From Dendrolimus kikuchii (Eukaryota; Arthropoda; Insecta; Lepidoptera; Lasiocampidae), in contig CM034392.1 in the NCBI GenBank assembly GCA_019925095.2, positions 13,473,887 to 13,537,886 of the forward strand: a DNA stretch of 64,000 nt. The letters are read 5' to 3'. Under the pieces are notes generated by a model, which saw only the letters and a program-made list of their open reading frames with translations, was not told the origin of the DNA and ran no database searches. A program made the translations under genes and the position numbers. The stretch's first letter is position 1; each line of letters opens with the position of its first letter. This document shows positions 10,661 through 20,877 of the stretch, piece by piece.

Positions 10661-12442
10661 CAATTCACATGGCAGCAACCATAATTTACCTTCACTGCAA
10701 GAAGTAATTGAAAATTAATTTTCAGGTCTTTCTCGTAATTTCAATGTGGCACACATAAATGCTAAGAGTATTCCAGCTCATTTCCCCGATATGCTAGCGA
10801 CATTTAGTCATAATAATATGCATGCTGTATTAGTTTCGGAATCCTGGCTTAAAGCTTGCCTGACCTCTACTTCATATTCTTTGCCAGGATATCGTCTGAT
10901 CATAAATGACCGTATCAGTACTGGTGGTGGAGGTGTTGCTATATACTTGCGCTCCCATCTAACATACAAAATCTTAAGTGCATACTGATAACCCCCCAAC
11001 ACCGGATAACGGTGAGTAAATTTATAGAAGTAGAACTTGCGCATACCAACATTTTGCTAGGAGTATTTTACGCATAGTCTGTTCGCATTAATTACTTCTC
11101 CTCTTTTGAAACTTTACTAGAAATGTTTTCTCCTTCATATACGCATAGTATCATCATGGGTGATTTCAACACTTGTCTCCTTAAACAAGACCATCGTTCT
11201 TCTGCTTTAGAAACTTTAACAAGATCTCTTAACATACATATTCTTCCTCTGAGTGCTACTCATCGTTTCCCTAATTCATCCCCTTCTCTTCTCGACCTAA
11301 TAATGGTTTCCTCACTACCACACGTATCTCATTATGGTCAATCTTGGGCGGATGATTTTGCTTATCATGACATAATTTTTCTCTCATATAACTTACATCC
11401 GCCGAAAGCCAAACCCAAAATCATCCTGCAGCTTAATTTTAGCGGCATGAGCCTAGATGCCTTACTTAAGGACGCTCAGGAAGTTGACTGGTCTGAGGTG
11501 GTCAGTACAATCACTATTGATGAGAAGGTGTGTTTCATGCTGCTTTGATGAAGCTGTATAAATATCATTCATGCACCTTTACGCCGTATTAAGGTCAAAC
11601 ATTTGCCAGCACCGTGGCTTACCGATGATATTAAATCGCAGATGCACAAGAAATCTAAAGCTAAAACTCGATAGAAAATGAAGTCAACCGAAGCAAACAA
11701 AGCGGCTTATGTGAACATTCGTAATCGCTGTAATAGAGTGTGTAGGGACGCTCAGCGCCGTTATATTCACGAATCAGTTCAAAATGATAATCCAGCTAAA
11801 ATACGGAAGTTTCTACGCTCTTTGAGGATTGGCAAACAAACGGAAAACTCAGTCAGTCAAAAATTCAATATCCATGATATAAATCAATATTTCTCAACCA
11901 CTTCTGACTTTGATGTAGTAATAAAGTCTGAAACTTTGAAAAGAATCTCGTCCAAGCCAACACCCAAGCATTCTCCTTCTCTTTTTAGTCGATTTATTGA
12001 CAGTGATGTTAAGAAAGCTGTGAAATCCATCACATCTAATGCTGTCGGCAGTGATAGCATTATTCGCAACATGATCCTATCCATACTGGATGTCATTAAC
12101 CTACCCTTACCCATATCTTTAATACATTCATAACCTCTTGTGTATTCCCAGCTGCCTGGAAGGATGCCCAGGTTACTCCTCTGCCAAAAAAAACCCAATC
12201 CCGCTTCCTTTTCTCAATTTCGTTCCATTTCCATACTACCTATCCTTACCAAAGTCCTCGAACGCTTAGTTCATCACCAGCTTAGTTGTTTTCTGAACCG
12301 TAATTCCATTTTTAATCCTTACCAGTCTGGTTTTCGTCTTGGCCACAGCCCTCATTAAAATTACAGAAGACATCGAGCATGGCATGGAAAATGGCCTGCT
12401 GACTGTGCTATCGCTGCTCGATTTCAGCAGTGCTTTTAATAT

Positions 12443-12685
12443 ATTTTTTTTTATTTTTTTTATTGCAGGAGTTCAGCAGACAGGCAGACGGCCCACTTAA
12501 TGAAAAGCGGTTACCATCGCCTATAGACATTTAAACACCAAAGGTGGTACAAATGCGCTGCTGCTCTCTTAAGGGTCACTGGAACCTGGTCACTAATGCC
12601 GGAACACAACTCAAGGTTGTTATTGGGACATGCTTTAGACTAGGGGTGGTAGCCATCCAGTCGGGCAAATGCCCTACCACCTGGC
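12443..12685 (-). mobile_element. SINE-like retroposon, copy 2, inside LINE-B
   Basis: Poly-T (12443-12460), then TTGCAGGAGTTCAGCAGACA, through to CCCTACCACCTGGC. It splits the reverse transcriptase between FSSAFN and VDFEVL. Flanking TAATA on both sides may be a short target duplication. The 5' end is at the same point as in the 55074 copy. Confidence 0.8.
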
Positions 12686-13806
12686 AAAATGTAATAATGT
12701 TGACTTTGAAGTGTTACTCGGCATCCTACGCTCTATTAACATATCTCCTGAAGTAATCGACTGGTTTCATAGTTACCTGTATGGACGCCGGCAGCGCATT
12801 CCGAGTTGATGACGACTATTCGTCGTGGTGTGATCTCTCTGCCGGTGTTCCACAGGGCGGTGTACTATCTCCTTTATTATTCGCTGTTTTTATAAACTCA
12901 ATTTCCAATGAACTTACTTCATCCTATCACCTCTATGCAGACGATCTGCAAATTTACACGCAAGCACCGGTTGCTACACTAAATCAAGCAGTCGCAGCGA
13001 TAAACTCTGACTTTGACCGCATACTGCAATGGTAAGTCGAATGGACTTCTTGTGAATCCTGAGAAAACTCAAGTAATTATCATCGGTAGCTCGCGGATGC
13101 TGTGTAAAGTTGACTGGACCTGTATGCCAAGTTTTCTCTTTGATGGGAAGCTTATCCGTATCAGTGACAAGGTCAAAAACCTTACGAGTTATATTTGATA
13201 GTGAGCTGTCCTGGAGACCCCATATAACGGAGTTGAGTCAGCGGTTGTTTCTCTCCTCCAGATCACTCTGGCGGCTAAAAAACTTCCTGCCCATCGCCAC
13301 CAAAATTAAGCTTGCAGAGTCGTTACTTTCGCCCATACTTGATTATGCCGACGCCAGCTATCTAGATTTGACTCAAGAGCAACTTAATAAACTTGAGCGC
13401 CTACAAAACTTTTCCATGAGGTTCATATTTCGGTTACGCAGGTATGACCACGTTTCTGAATTTCGAAAAAAACTCAAGTGCCAATTTGTTTTCGCCGGAA
13501 TACTCACATTTTTTCATTGCTTTTTTATAGTATTTTATTCATCCCTAATACTCCACAGTACCTTAAAGAACGCTTCGAATTTATTTCTTGCTCTCACAAT
13601 TTACGCCCTTCCAGTCAACATAGACTTATTACTCCTATTCATAATACAACGTTCTTCAATAATTCTTTCATGGTTAAGGCTGTCCAACTTTGGAATTCAT
13701 TACCTGTTGTTGTCAGACAAGCAAAATCCCTAATAACATTTAAGAACTTAGTCAGGAAATTCTATCTGCAATATAATGATATGTAATTTTATATAATTAG
13801 TAGATA

Positions 13807-14360
13807 AACTGCGTTAGGTAAACTTGTAGGCGTTAAGAACCCAGCCAGAAGGCCCAGCTTGCCATACACAACGCGGTGCTGGTACCTACGCTCACGTATG
13901 GAAGCGAGAGTTGGGTATGGAAGACAGAGCATGAAAGTAGAGTAAACGCGGTCGAGATGCGAGCACTGCGCAAAATCTGCGGAGTGACGCTCGCGGACCG
14001 CGTTCGTAATACCGAAGTAAGAAAGAGAGTTGGTCTGAAAGAGAGTGTCGGGGTGAAGGTAAGGAAAGGAATGCTTCGGTGGTTCGAGCATGTGGAAAGA
14101 ATGCATGATGAAAGAATGACTAAACAGATATACAATGCAAAAGTGGTTGGATGCAGAAGTCGTGGAAGGCCACGACACATATTCCATGATCAAATTGGTC
14201 GTGTACTAGCAGAAGGTGATATCAGGAGCCTTAAGAACAGACGAGCGTGCATGACAAGAGTTATGAATGTCAAAGAAGCAAGTGAGGTGTGTAAGAATAA
14301 GCCTGAATGGCGCTCTGTTCGTGCCTACCCCGCAAGGGAACTGGCGTGAAGTTATGTATG
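13807..14360 (+). mobile_element. RTE-like LINE 3' fragment with 9-bp target duplication
   Basis: It encodes a C-terminal stretch with LTYGSESWVWKTEHESRV, EMRALRKICGVTLADRVRN and LRWFEHVERM, the usual end of RTE-type ORF2 proteins. Its 3' end is TTATGTATG. TAGTAGATA at 13798-13806 is repeated at 14361-14369. The reading frame stays open for 157 codons, so the insertion may be fairly young. Confidence 0.8.
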
Positions 14361-14695
14361 TAGTAGATATTATATTGCATATAGTTATATGTTTATTATT
14401 TTTAATTGTTGCATATTATCACCATATCTTGTATATGTATATAACTTATGTGTATATTTGTATATATCGTATAGTTATATATCTATTATTAAAATGTAAG
14501 TAATCGTACAATAATGATGTATAACCACACTCGCCACTCCTAATCAAAATATTCTTGCCACGGGTTGTCTGGAAGAGATCGCTTTTTAGCGATAAGACTG
14601 CCCTTTGTACCCAACTAGACTAATACTAGTTTGAAGTATTTCTGTAATGGTGTACAATAAAGTGTTATCTATCTATCTATTTCTAATTCATACCG

Positions 14696-15115
14696 TACAA
14701 AAACTATCCCTTTATGAAACTTGAATTAACCTATGGTCACTTTGTCGACAATACATACACCAAATTTAATTATGATGTGTTAATTCAGTTTTGTCCAAGT
14801 AAATTTTACTTTGTTCCCACTAAAACGAACTCATTTTTCAGTAAAAATTATCCAATGTCCTCATTATATATCTACGTAAAAGGTTACAGCCACTTTTGTA
14901 TATTAGTATAGATTTCAAATAAAAGACAAATATTAATATATATATATATATATTCGTAATTATTTCTCTATTATTTAAATTGCAGAAATAATTAAATGCT
15001 TGAATATTTTAAAAACTTTAATTAATAAATCCAACAAACAAAAACAATATTGTCTTATCAATATTGGAAAATAACGATACCTTTAAGAAACCTTGAGACA
15101 CTCATGATCGCAGTT
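14696..15115. other. Spacer between LINE-B and the SAM gene; no feature seen
   Basis: AT-rich sequence with a short TA run near 14937-14953. No supported ORF or repeat. Confidence 0.5.
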
Positions 15116-15121
15116 TTTATT
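15116..15121 (-). terminator. Candidate poly(A) signal of the SAM gene
   Basis: AATAAA on the minus strand, only 7 nt past the stop codon. A very short 3' UTR is implied unless a later signal is used. Confidence 0.45.
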
Positions 15122-15128
15122 GAGTCTT

Positions 15129-15248
15129 TTATTTGAGTTCCTTCAATGATTTTGCAAATAAAACTGCTAGTACTGCAATCAATGCACTACCCACTGTACC
15201 AACAATTATCTTTTTCTTTCTTGTATCACTTGAATCTTGTTTTAACAC
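15129..15248 (-). CDS. SAM gene exon 4: membrane anchor and stop
   Basis: The acceptor is GATTTAG|GTGTTA. It encodes RKKK, a ~19-residue hydrophobic segment (IIVGTVGSALIAVLAVLFA) and seven more residues before TAA. Confidence 0.8.
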   Translation of the reverse strand: MLKQDSSDTRKKKIIVGTVGSALIAVLAVLFAKSLKELK

Positions 15249-17884
15249 CTAAATCAAATAGCTATCTTAATTTCACACTCATTTTCTTGAAATAATCAAA
15301 ATAGATGACTAATACTAATTTATAAATTATTTGAAATGTTAAATGCAGCTTCATCTTGAATGTAAAGCTGAGATTTTTTAAAGAAATTATGTATTGTATT
15401 GTTTGTCTTAACAAACAGTCTTAACTGCAGCTCAGTTGTATATGTTTGTGGTGCAACAAACTACTGGTTATCATATTAACATGTGTGCTACTATACATCA
15501 ATAATATTATTATCATAGAAGATAAAAATACTAGAGGTGACAACCATCCAGTAGAAAAAGTTACTCTGATGAAGCCTATAAATCCTGCTTTTCTAGAAAG
15601 ACTAAAAAGCATTTTTTTTTCTTACTTTTTAATATATAAGCCACCACTAGACTTCCAATTAATATTTTATTATATAAGTTAAAACATAATAAACTTTCGT
15701 AATTTTATTATTGAAATTTGTGGTATACATTTTTGTCATAAATAAATTCTGTCAATCTATATCTTCAAAAATGTAGTAATGCACTAACGAGGAGTGAGAT
15801 AGTGTACTCCATCTAAGTAGCCCCTTAACATTTACACCAATAAAGTGATATTTAATTTTAATCAACTGGGATGGACAGACGGTTAATAATTAAATAGTAA
15901 AATACTAATAAAAAAAATTACCTTTAACTGTGTATGCAATGCTATATCCATTGAGTTCAAAATGTTTGTTATTTCACTTAAAGTTGTCAGAGCAACATCT
16001 GAAGCATACTGGTCCTTATATAGAAGACAATCAGATATGTTCTTTGTTTTTTTCAAAGCTAATGTATTTGCTAACATACTAAGGTAAATCCTGTTTAGAT
16101 GCTGAGAACTCTCTTCTAGAACTTCTACTATTTCTAATGGTCCTAAATCTATTTTTGTTTTTGACCTGTAAAATTACAATTTAATTTCATTGATCCACTT
16201 TGAATAACCATAGTAGGTATGGGTGGTACCTACCTATCCCAGGCAGAAAGTCTATTTGTTTTAAGAGATTTTGAAAATAATGAGCTTTTTCATCTTAAAA
16301 TCTCAATTTAAGGAAATATAGGGAACTAATATCTATGGATAGTCTTCTATGATCTTATGTCTTTTGCAGATTCACCAAAGCTATTTCACATGCTAGGTAA
16401 TTTATTACTTCCACCCCTGGAGCTTGAGTCTCAGCTCTAGAAACCTCCTCTGTGCCTGCTAGTTAAGGCAAGCACGGAGGCCTTGCCTTGCCCCCTGGAG
16501 TAAAGTATCAGGTGTCACTACTCACCTAAGGCTTCGGCATAAAGCCCTGTGTTTTTTCTTATCTATAGCAAGCAAACAGACGAACGGCCTACTTGATGGA
16601 AAGTGGTTAGTGTGAAGTTCCGTAAAGATCATTGTCATAAGCAGAACAAAAGTTCTAGAGAACCACTGCATTTTTTAGGGTGTAAGCTCAAGGAAAGGAG
16701 GGTGAATATTAATGATAAGCTTTTTGGATTTCTTTAAAAATTCATACTATCCTTGGACATATTTTCAAAATGTCACTTGAAGTATTTAGTGTTTCACCAC
16801 TTTATATGGTATATGTATGTACAATATACATTGTGTTATGGACAGACACTCCTCTAAAAATGATAAGGCCCAAGCCCAGTAATATGATGTTACGGGCTGA
16901 TATTATTAAGTATCCATCAATGGCAGTCCTATTAAGCCTACGTGTTTCTTGAGGCCAGATTGTACACAATTTGTGTTGTATGGTGAAATTACATTATAAA
17001 TTTCTTGCCTGTTACTATAATGTAAAGTTATAGTCAATAAATATAAACTGAGGGACTCATAAACTGCATCAAAGTAATAGACGACTTTGAAATAAATATT
17101 TTAACCAAGTATGCAAACTTTCTATACAGATTTAAATTGAAACCTCTAGATTGATTCGTGAACTTTAAAACAGCGTAGGGACATATCCTTAAGTTTAAGT
17201 TTGTGTACTGGAAAGACCTTAAGACTTTTTTTGAAGATAAAACAGAAATTTAAGGAAAATTAGTTTCACAAACTTTATGCAAGGGTTTATTTATGTTTTA
17301 CTGTGTTACTAATGCCCGGCCGCACGCTGCTGCACAAGTTCGACAATATTGCGAAGAGTTTGGGATACGTACAATGAATTGGCCAGCACACAGCCCGGAT
17401 CTTAATCCCATTGAGCATGTTTGGGACAATTTAAAAAAAGCTGTATATGCGAGAAACCCTTTGCCCACGACAGTGGCAGCACTAAGAACAGCACTTTCAG
17501 AAGAATGGGACAATATTCCGCAAGATCTTTTAATAACCCTAATAAAATCTATGCAGAACCGATTAGAATCCGTAATAAGGGCACGTGGAGGTAATACACC
17601 TTATTAAAACATAAATAAACCCTTGCATAAAGTTTGTGTCTATTTTTAAAACCAATTTTTTAATAAAACCAATTTTCCTTAAATTTCTGTTTTTTCTTCA
17701 AAAAAAGTCTTAAGGTCCTTTCCAGTACACAAACTTAAACTTAAGGATATGTCCCTACGCTGGTTTAAAGTTCACGAACCAATCTAGAGGTTTCAATTTA
17801 AATCTGTATAGAAAGTTTGCATACTTGGTTAAAATATTTATTTCAAAGTCGTCTATTACTTTGATGCAGTTTATGAGTCCGTCA

Positions 17885-17941
<57 letters not shown>

Positions 17942-19961
17942 TATATATGTATATATGTATATATACATATATTTATATATTAGGGATGGGCCGAACATGA
18001 TTTGAACCGAATACAAACTTCGGCCAAACATTCAGTTAAAACAAAAAATTTGGCCGAACTTTGGTTTGATTTCGCCACACTTCTTTCTTTTTTCAAGAGC
18101 AACACATCGTGATCTGTTGACAATATTAACTTGATAACACCGAATTTTTGGCTTTTTTACACTATAACCTGCCTCTAGTAGATTTTAAGTATGTGTAGGT
18201 GGATAAAAGGATAGATTTTTAGACCTTTGATTGAAAATAAATAAATTCATAATGTTTCACTTCGTAAAAAGTGATTACAATCAAAATGAAAGTTATAATT
18301 GCTGATGACCCTCATTTAAAATGAATTTCGGTTGAATGCTGAAGTTCGGTTCAAGCTGCCGAAATTCGGTCAAATCGAATGTGAAACGAATATCAGCCCA
18401 TCCCTAATATATATATATTTATTGATATAAAGGGATGTACATAATTATAACATGTCAATTAGATTTTAAACTATAAATTCATAATTAATTTTGATTATTT
18501 CAATTAATTGAGTTGTGTTTATAGATCTATATATGTCTGATTAAAAATAAATTATTATTATTATTACAAACATATGTACACATAGCGGGGCTATACAATC
18601 ATTAAAATTTGTTTTTATTATAATTGGGGAATAGCAATTGCTTTTCCACTGTGACCATGAAAACTTCTTTAATAACTTAGAATCCAATCAGCTGTAATTA
18701 AATGACTATTATTACTTTTGCAGAGTAGATAATGTTCATATTACAAACATTCATACACCTAGATGTTACATAATTTTTTCTCATAGGAAAAATGTTACTA
18801 TCTTCTTTTTTACAATTAAACCTATCATATATGTATATACTTAGAACAAAGAATGTATTTAGTATTATACCTTAAACATTAAATAAGTAAGAAACTAACT
18901 TACACCTGTGATGAAACTTCTTCATAAACTGGAAGGTTTTTTACTTCTACAAGAAGGTTTTTCCGTATTTCAGCATCATCTATACCTAATTTTATCAGAT
19001 CTTCATTTGTGAGCTCTGCTAAAGTACATTGTCCAATGTTTTGTTTCCTAAATTAGATAAAAATATTACTGCGACTATATCCCTATCCCTAAACAAGCAA
19101 ATATGGACAGTCATTATATATTATATATCCCCTATAGTGGGAGGTACGAGCCCAGCAGTGAGGCATTTATAGGCTGCTATTATATATATATATATACAAC
19201 AACAACAATTGACTGAGTACTTGGCCTGCAACACTACAGATCCCACATCCGTGCACATAGGCAAAGATACGGTCGAGCGCACAGATCGTTTTAATACTTG
19301 GGATCTGTACTTAGTGAATCCGGAGATATCGACCACAACGTCAAGGCCCATATCACAGCAGCTTGGGCCAAGTGGCGTGAGGTGACAGGTGTCATTTGTG
19401 ACCCCAAAATGCCGGTTAAATTAAAAGGACAGGTCTATAAATCCATCATTAGACCTATCCTTTTGTATGGCACTGAAGCGTGGCCTGTACTTGAGCGACA
19501 CAAGCAAGAACTGCGTGTCACGGAGATGAATATGCTGCGAGTGATGTGTGGAATGATGCGGAAAGACCGGGTCAAAAACTCCCGCATCCGTGGCAGTCTT
19601 CATATCCGTGAGATAGCAAACAGACTGCAAGAGTTTCCCTTACGTTGGTACGGCCACGTTTTACAGAGACCGGCTAATTATATGGGGAACAAATGTCTAG
19701 CCATGCCGCCTCTGCCAGTGCCCTATAACTATACCGCACCCCGAACTCTATGAGTTTTTTTCAGTCGGTAATAATCAGCGCAACTTTCTGAAAAGCCTAT
19801 ACAGTATGAATTTCGTAGATTTTTGTGGCTTACCTGAATATATCTATATATTTTTCACCACCTATGCCGGTCAACAGAGCATTTATGGTAATATCGTAAC
19901 ATGTAGGATCAATTATGTTGCACATAGATCCAACTTGTATTTGCTCAAGTTCTCCACCCAT
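15129..19961 (-). CDS. SAM-domain protein with C-terminal membrane anchor (complete, 4 exons)
   Basis: The join is 19834-19961, 18904-19047, 15922-16165, 15129-15248 (minus): 636 nt, 211 aa, with phases 2, 2, 0 all consistent. Residues ~20-88 form a SAM domain: LLTGIGGEKYIDIFR, then TLAELTNEDLIKLGIDDAE and RKNLL. Residues ~92-172 are helical and polar. Residues 183-185 are KKK, followed by a transmembrane segment at 186-204 and a short KSLKELK tail. There is no signal peptide, so it is probably a tail-anchored protein facing the cytosol. In flies, the SAM proteins Gasz and Daedalus have this SAM-plus-C-terminal-anchor plan and recruit Armitage to mitochondria for piRNA making. A Daedalus-like role is an inference, because no ankyrin repeats are present and no search was run. 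Confidence 0.85.
15922..16165 (-). CDS. SAM gene exon 3: helical middle region
   Basis: The acceptor is TTTTACAG|GTCAAA and the donor TTAAAG|GTAATT. It has a low-charge helical character with KTKIDLGPLEIVEVLEE and many Leu, Ile and Ser residues. No known domain is recognised. Confidence 0.75.
16863..16910 (+). repeat. 3'-tail fragment of a tRNA-type SINE
   Basis: AAGCCCAGTAATATGATG and ACGGGCTGATATTATTA match the tail pattern (CCCAGCAGTGGGAC.. AGGCTG) also seen at 19130-19190 and 50800-50870. Confidence 0.45.
17049..17886 (+). mobile_element. Internally deleted Tc1-like element with ~240-bp inverted repeats
   Basis: The left arm 17049-17297 and the right arm 17607-17886 are near-perfect inverted repeats. 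Shared blocks include GGACTCATAAACTGCATCAA, ATGCAAACTTTCTATACAGA and GGGTTTATTTATGTTTTA. Between them lies only the C-terminal third of a Tc1-type transposase (17293-17607). It keeps NARPHAA, HSPDLNPIEHVWD with the last catalytic Glu, and an intact end. The second catalytic Asp (QDNARPH in relatives) reads T, and the first is deleted. The arms reach right to the stop codon, so the left arm looks like a copied right end. Confidence 0.85.
17293..17607 (+). pseudogene. Tc1-like transposase C-terminal fragment
   Basis: 104 codons, with MNWPAHSPDLNPIEHVWDNL and the terminal MQNRLESVIRARGGNTPY. The N-terminal HTH and the first catalytic block are missing, so it cannot transpose. Confidence 0.85.
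17887..17933. repeat. (TA)n microsatellite
   Basis: An uninterrupted TA run of about 47 bp starts exactly at the right end of the Tc1-like element, whose target duplication is TA. Short CA and TATG runs follow. Confidence 0.95.
17981..18406. mobile_element. Non-autonomous hAT-like element (426 bp)
   Basis: The terminal inverted repeats are TAGGGATGGGC and GCCCATCCCTA. The 8-bp flanks TTATATAT and ATATATAT match at 7 of 8, but they sit in TA-rich DNA. Inside are repeats built on TTCGGCC, TTCGGTT and GCCGAA, the subterminal-repeat style of hAT elements. Confidence 0.75.
18904..19047 (-). CDS. SAM gene exon 2: rest of SAM domain
   Basis: The acceptor is AATTTAG|GAAACA. The donor used is CAGGT|GTAAGT, because only this choice restores frame with exon 3. 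The alternative CAG|GTGTAAG, three bases earlier in the motif, would break it. Confidence 0.8.
19130..19190 (+). repeat. SINE tail fragment
   Basis: GAGCCCAGCAGTGAGGCATT and TATAGGCTGCTATTATATA match the 3' tail of the tRNA-type SINE at 50612. Confidence 0.5.
19205..19690 (+). mobile_element. RTE-like LINE fragment (ORF2 C-terminus)
   Basis: It reads DPTSVHIGKDTVERTDRF, a stop, YLGSVLSESGDI, then IRPILLYGTEAWPVLERHKQ and LRWYGHVLQRP, the RTE-type ORF2 end. An in-frame TAA at about 19294 sits where relatives have Lys. It lies in intron 1 of the SAM gene, on the opposite strand, and belongs to another RTE subfamily than 13807-14360. Confidence 0.75.
19834..19961 (-). CDS. SAM gene exon 1: start and first SAM helices
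   Basis: The ATG at 19961-19959 is the first in frame with the SAM domain. The exon ends TTCAG|GTAAGC in phase 2. Confidence 0.8.
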
Positions 19962-20106
19962 ATTTATTTAATTATAGCAATATTTTAATTCCTTTCTAAC
20001 AAGGCAAAAATTCTAAAATACCTATTTATAATTTAATTAAACTATTCCGCAAGATATACAAGATTTCGATTTTCAATTTCGCCAGACTGTTTTGTTCTGA
20101 ATGTCA

Positions 20107-20114
20107 GTTGTCAC
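20107..20114. repeat. hAT target-site duplication, left
   Basis: GTTGTCAC is identical to 20870-20877. Confidence 0.9.
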
Positions 20115-20869
20115 TAGGGATGCAAACAAAACATCGATGTTTCTAAACATCGATATATCGTTCATAAAAATCGATGTTTTAACATCGATGTTCAAACCGA
20201 AACATCGACGATACATCGTTGTTCAAGAACGATGTTTTGTGAACGATATTTTATCTTACATAGACATAACATGCCATCTTGCGCTCTATCTGTGATCTAT
20301 ACATATATCCATTATATTATTTTTTCATATTTTTTTCTTATTGCCAATAATAATTTATAATGTAAACGTTGATTATTATACCTATTTCTTTCATTTCTTT
20401 TAAAAATGACCATTTTTCTTAGATGTACATTTATTTAAAATGGTGATAGGGATGTGTTAGTGTGTGCCCACGCTGTTGAATTGTAAGTAAAGTAGTGAAT
20501 GTTCGGTAAGGCAAAAGACATATAAATAGAACATAGTATTTAGTAGGAATGAGAGAATTGAGAAGTGTGTGTGGTATTTCTTTGAAAGATGGAGTTACAG
20601 TGGTGTAAAAGGATCATGTTAGTGAAAGCAAGAATTAAGAAAGGTTTGCTAGAGTCGTTTGGGCGATACATCGACGTTAAAAAAAACGATATTTCATTTG
20701 GATCGCAGGAAGAACCGTCAAAAGTTTATGTAAATGGTGAATAAAAAACATCGTTCATTAACATCGATATATCGTTCATAAATATCGATATTTTTAACAT
20801 CGATGTTTCACTTTTGAAAACATCGATATCCTAACATCGATGTTTTATATGAACGATGTTGCATCCCTA
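20115..20869. mobile_element. Non-autonomous hAT element (755 bp) with perfect 8-bp target duplication
   Basis: The ends are TAGGGATGCAAC-like: TAGGGATGC at 20115 and GCATCCCTA at 20861-20869. GTTGTCAC flanks both sides (20107-20114 and 20870-20877). Each end carries a dense array of ACATCGATGT and GAACGATGTT units, themselves palindromic. No transposase is encoded. It sits 146 bp upstream of the SAM gene start codon. Confidence 0.9.
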
Positions 20870-20877
20870 GTTGTCAC
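20870..20877. repeat. hAT target-site duplication, right
   Basis: GTTGTCAC is identical to 20107-20114. Confidence 0.9.

Larger units (their letters stand above)
10661..14695 (+). mobile_element. CR1/Jockey-like LINE ('LINE-B'), nested by a SINE and an RTE copy
   Basis: Decayed ORF2 pieces run 10746-13786. The endonuclease has HINAKS, SESWLK and IMGDFNTCLL. The RT has QSGFRLGHS, LLDFSSAFN, AGVPQGGVLSPLLF and the active site YADDLQIY at about 12940. The C-terminal part continues to FKNLVRKF. A SINE interrupts it at 12443-12685 and an RTE fragment at 13807-14360. The true 3' UTR then resumes at 14370 and ends in GTGTTATCTATCTATCTATT, a short tandem tail typical of CR1/L2-type elements. Three tail-only copies of the same 3' end occur elsewhere in the window. 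Several frameshifts and stops make it inactive. Confidence 0.85.
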
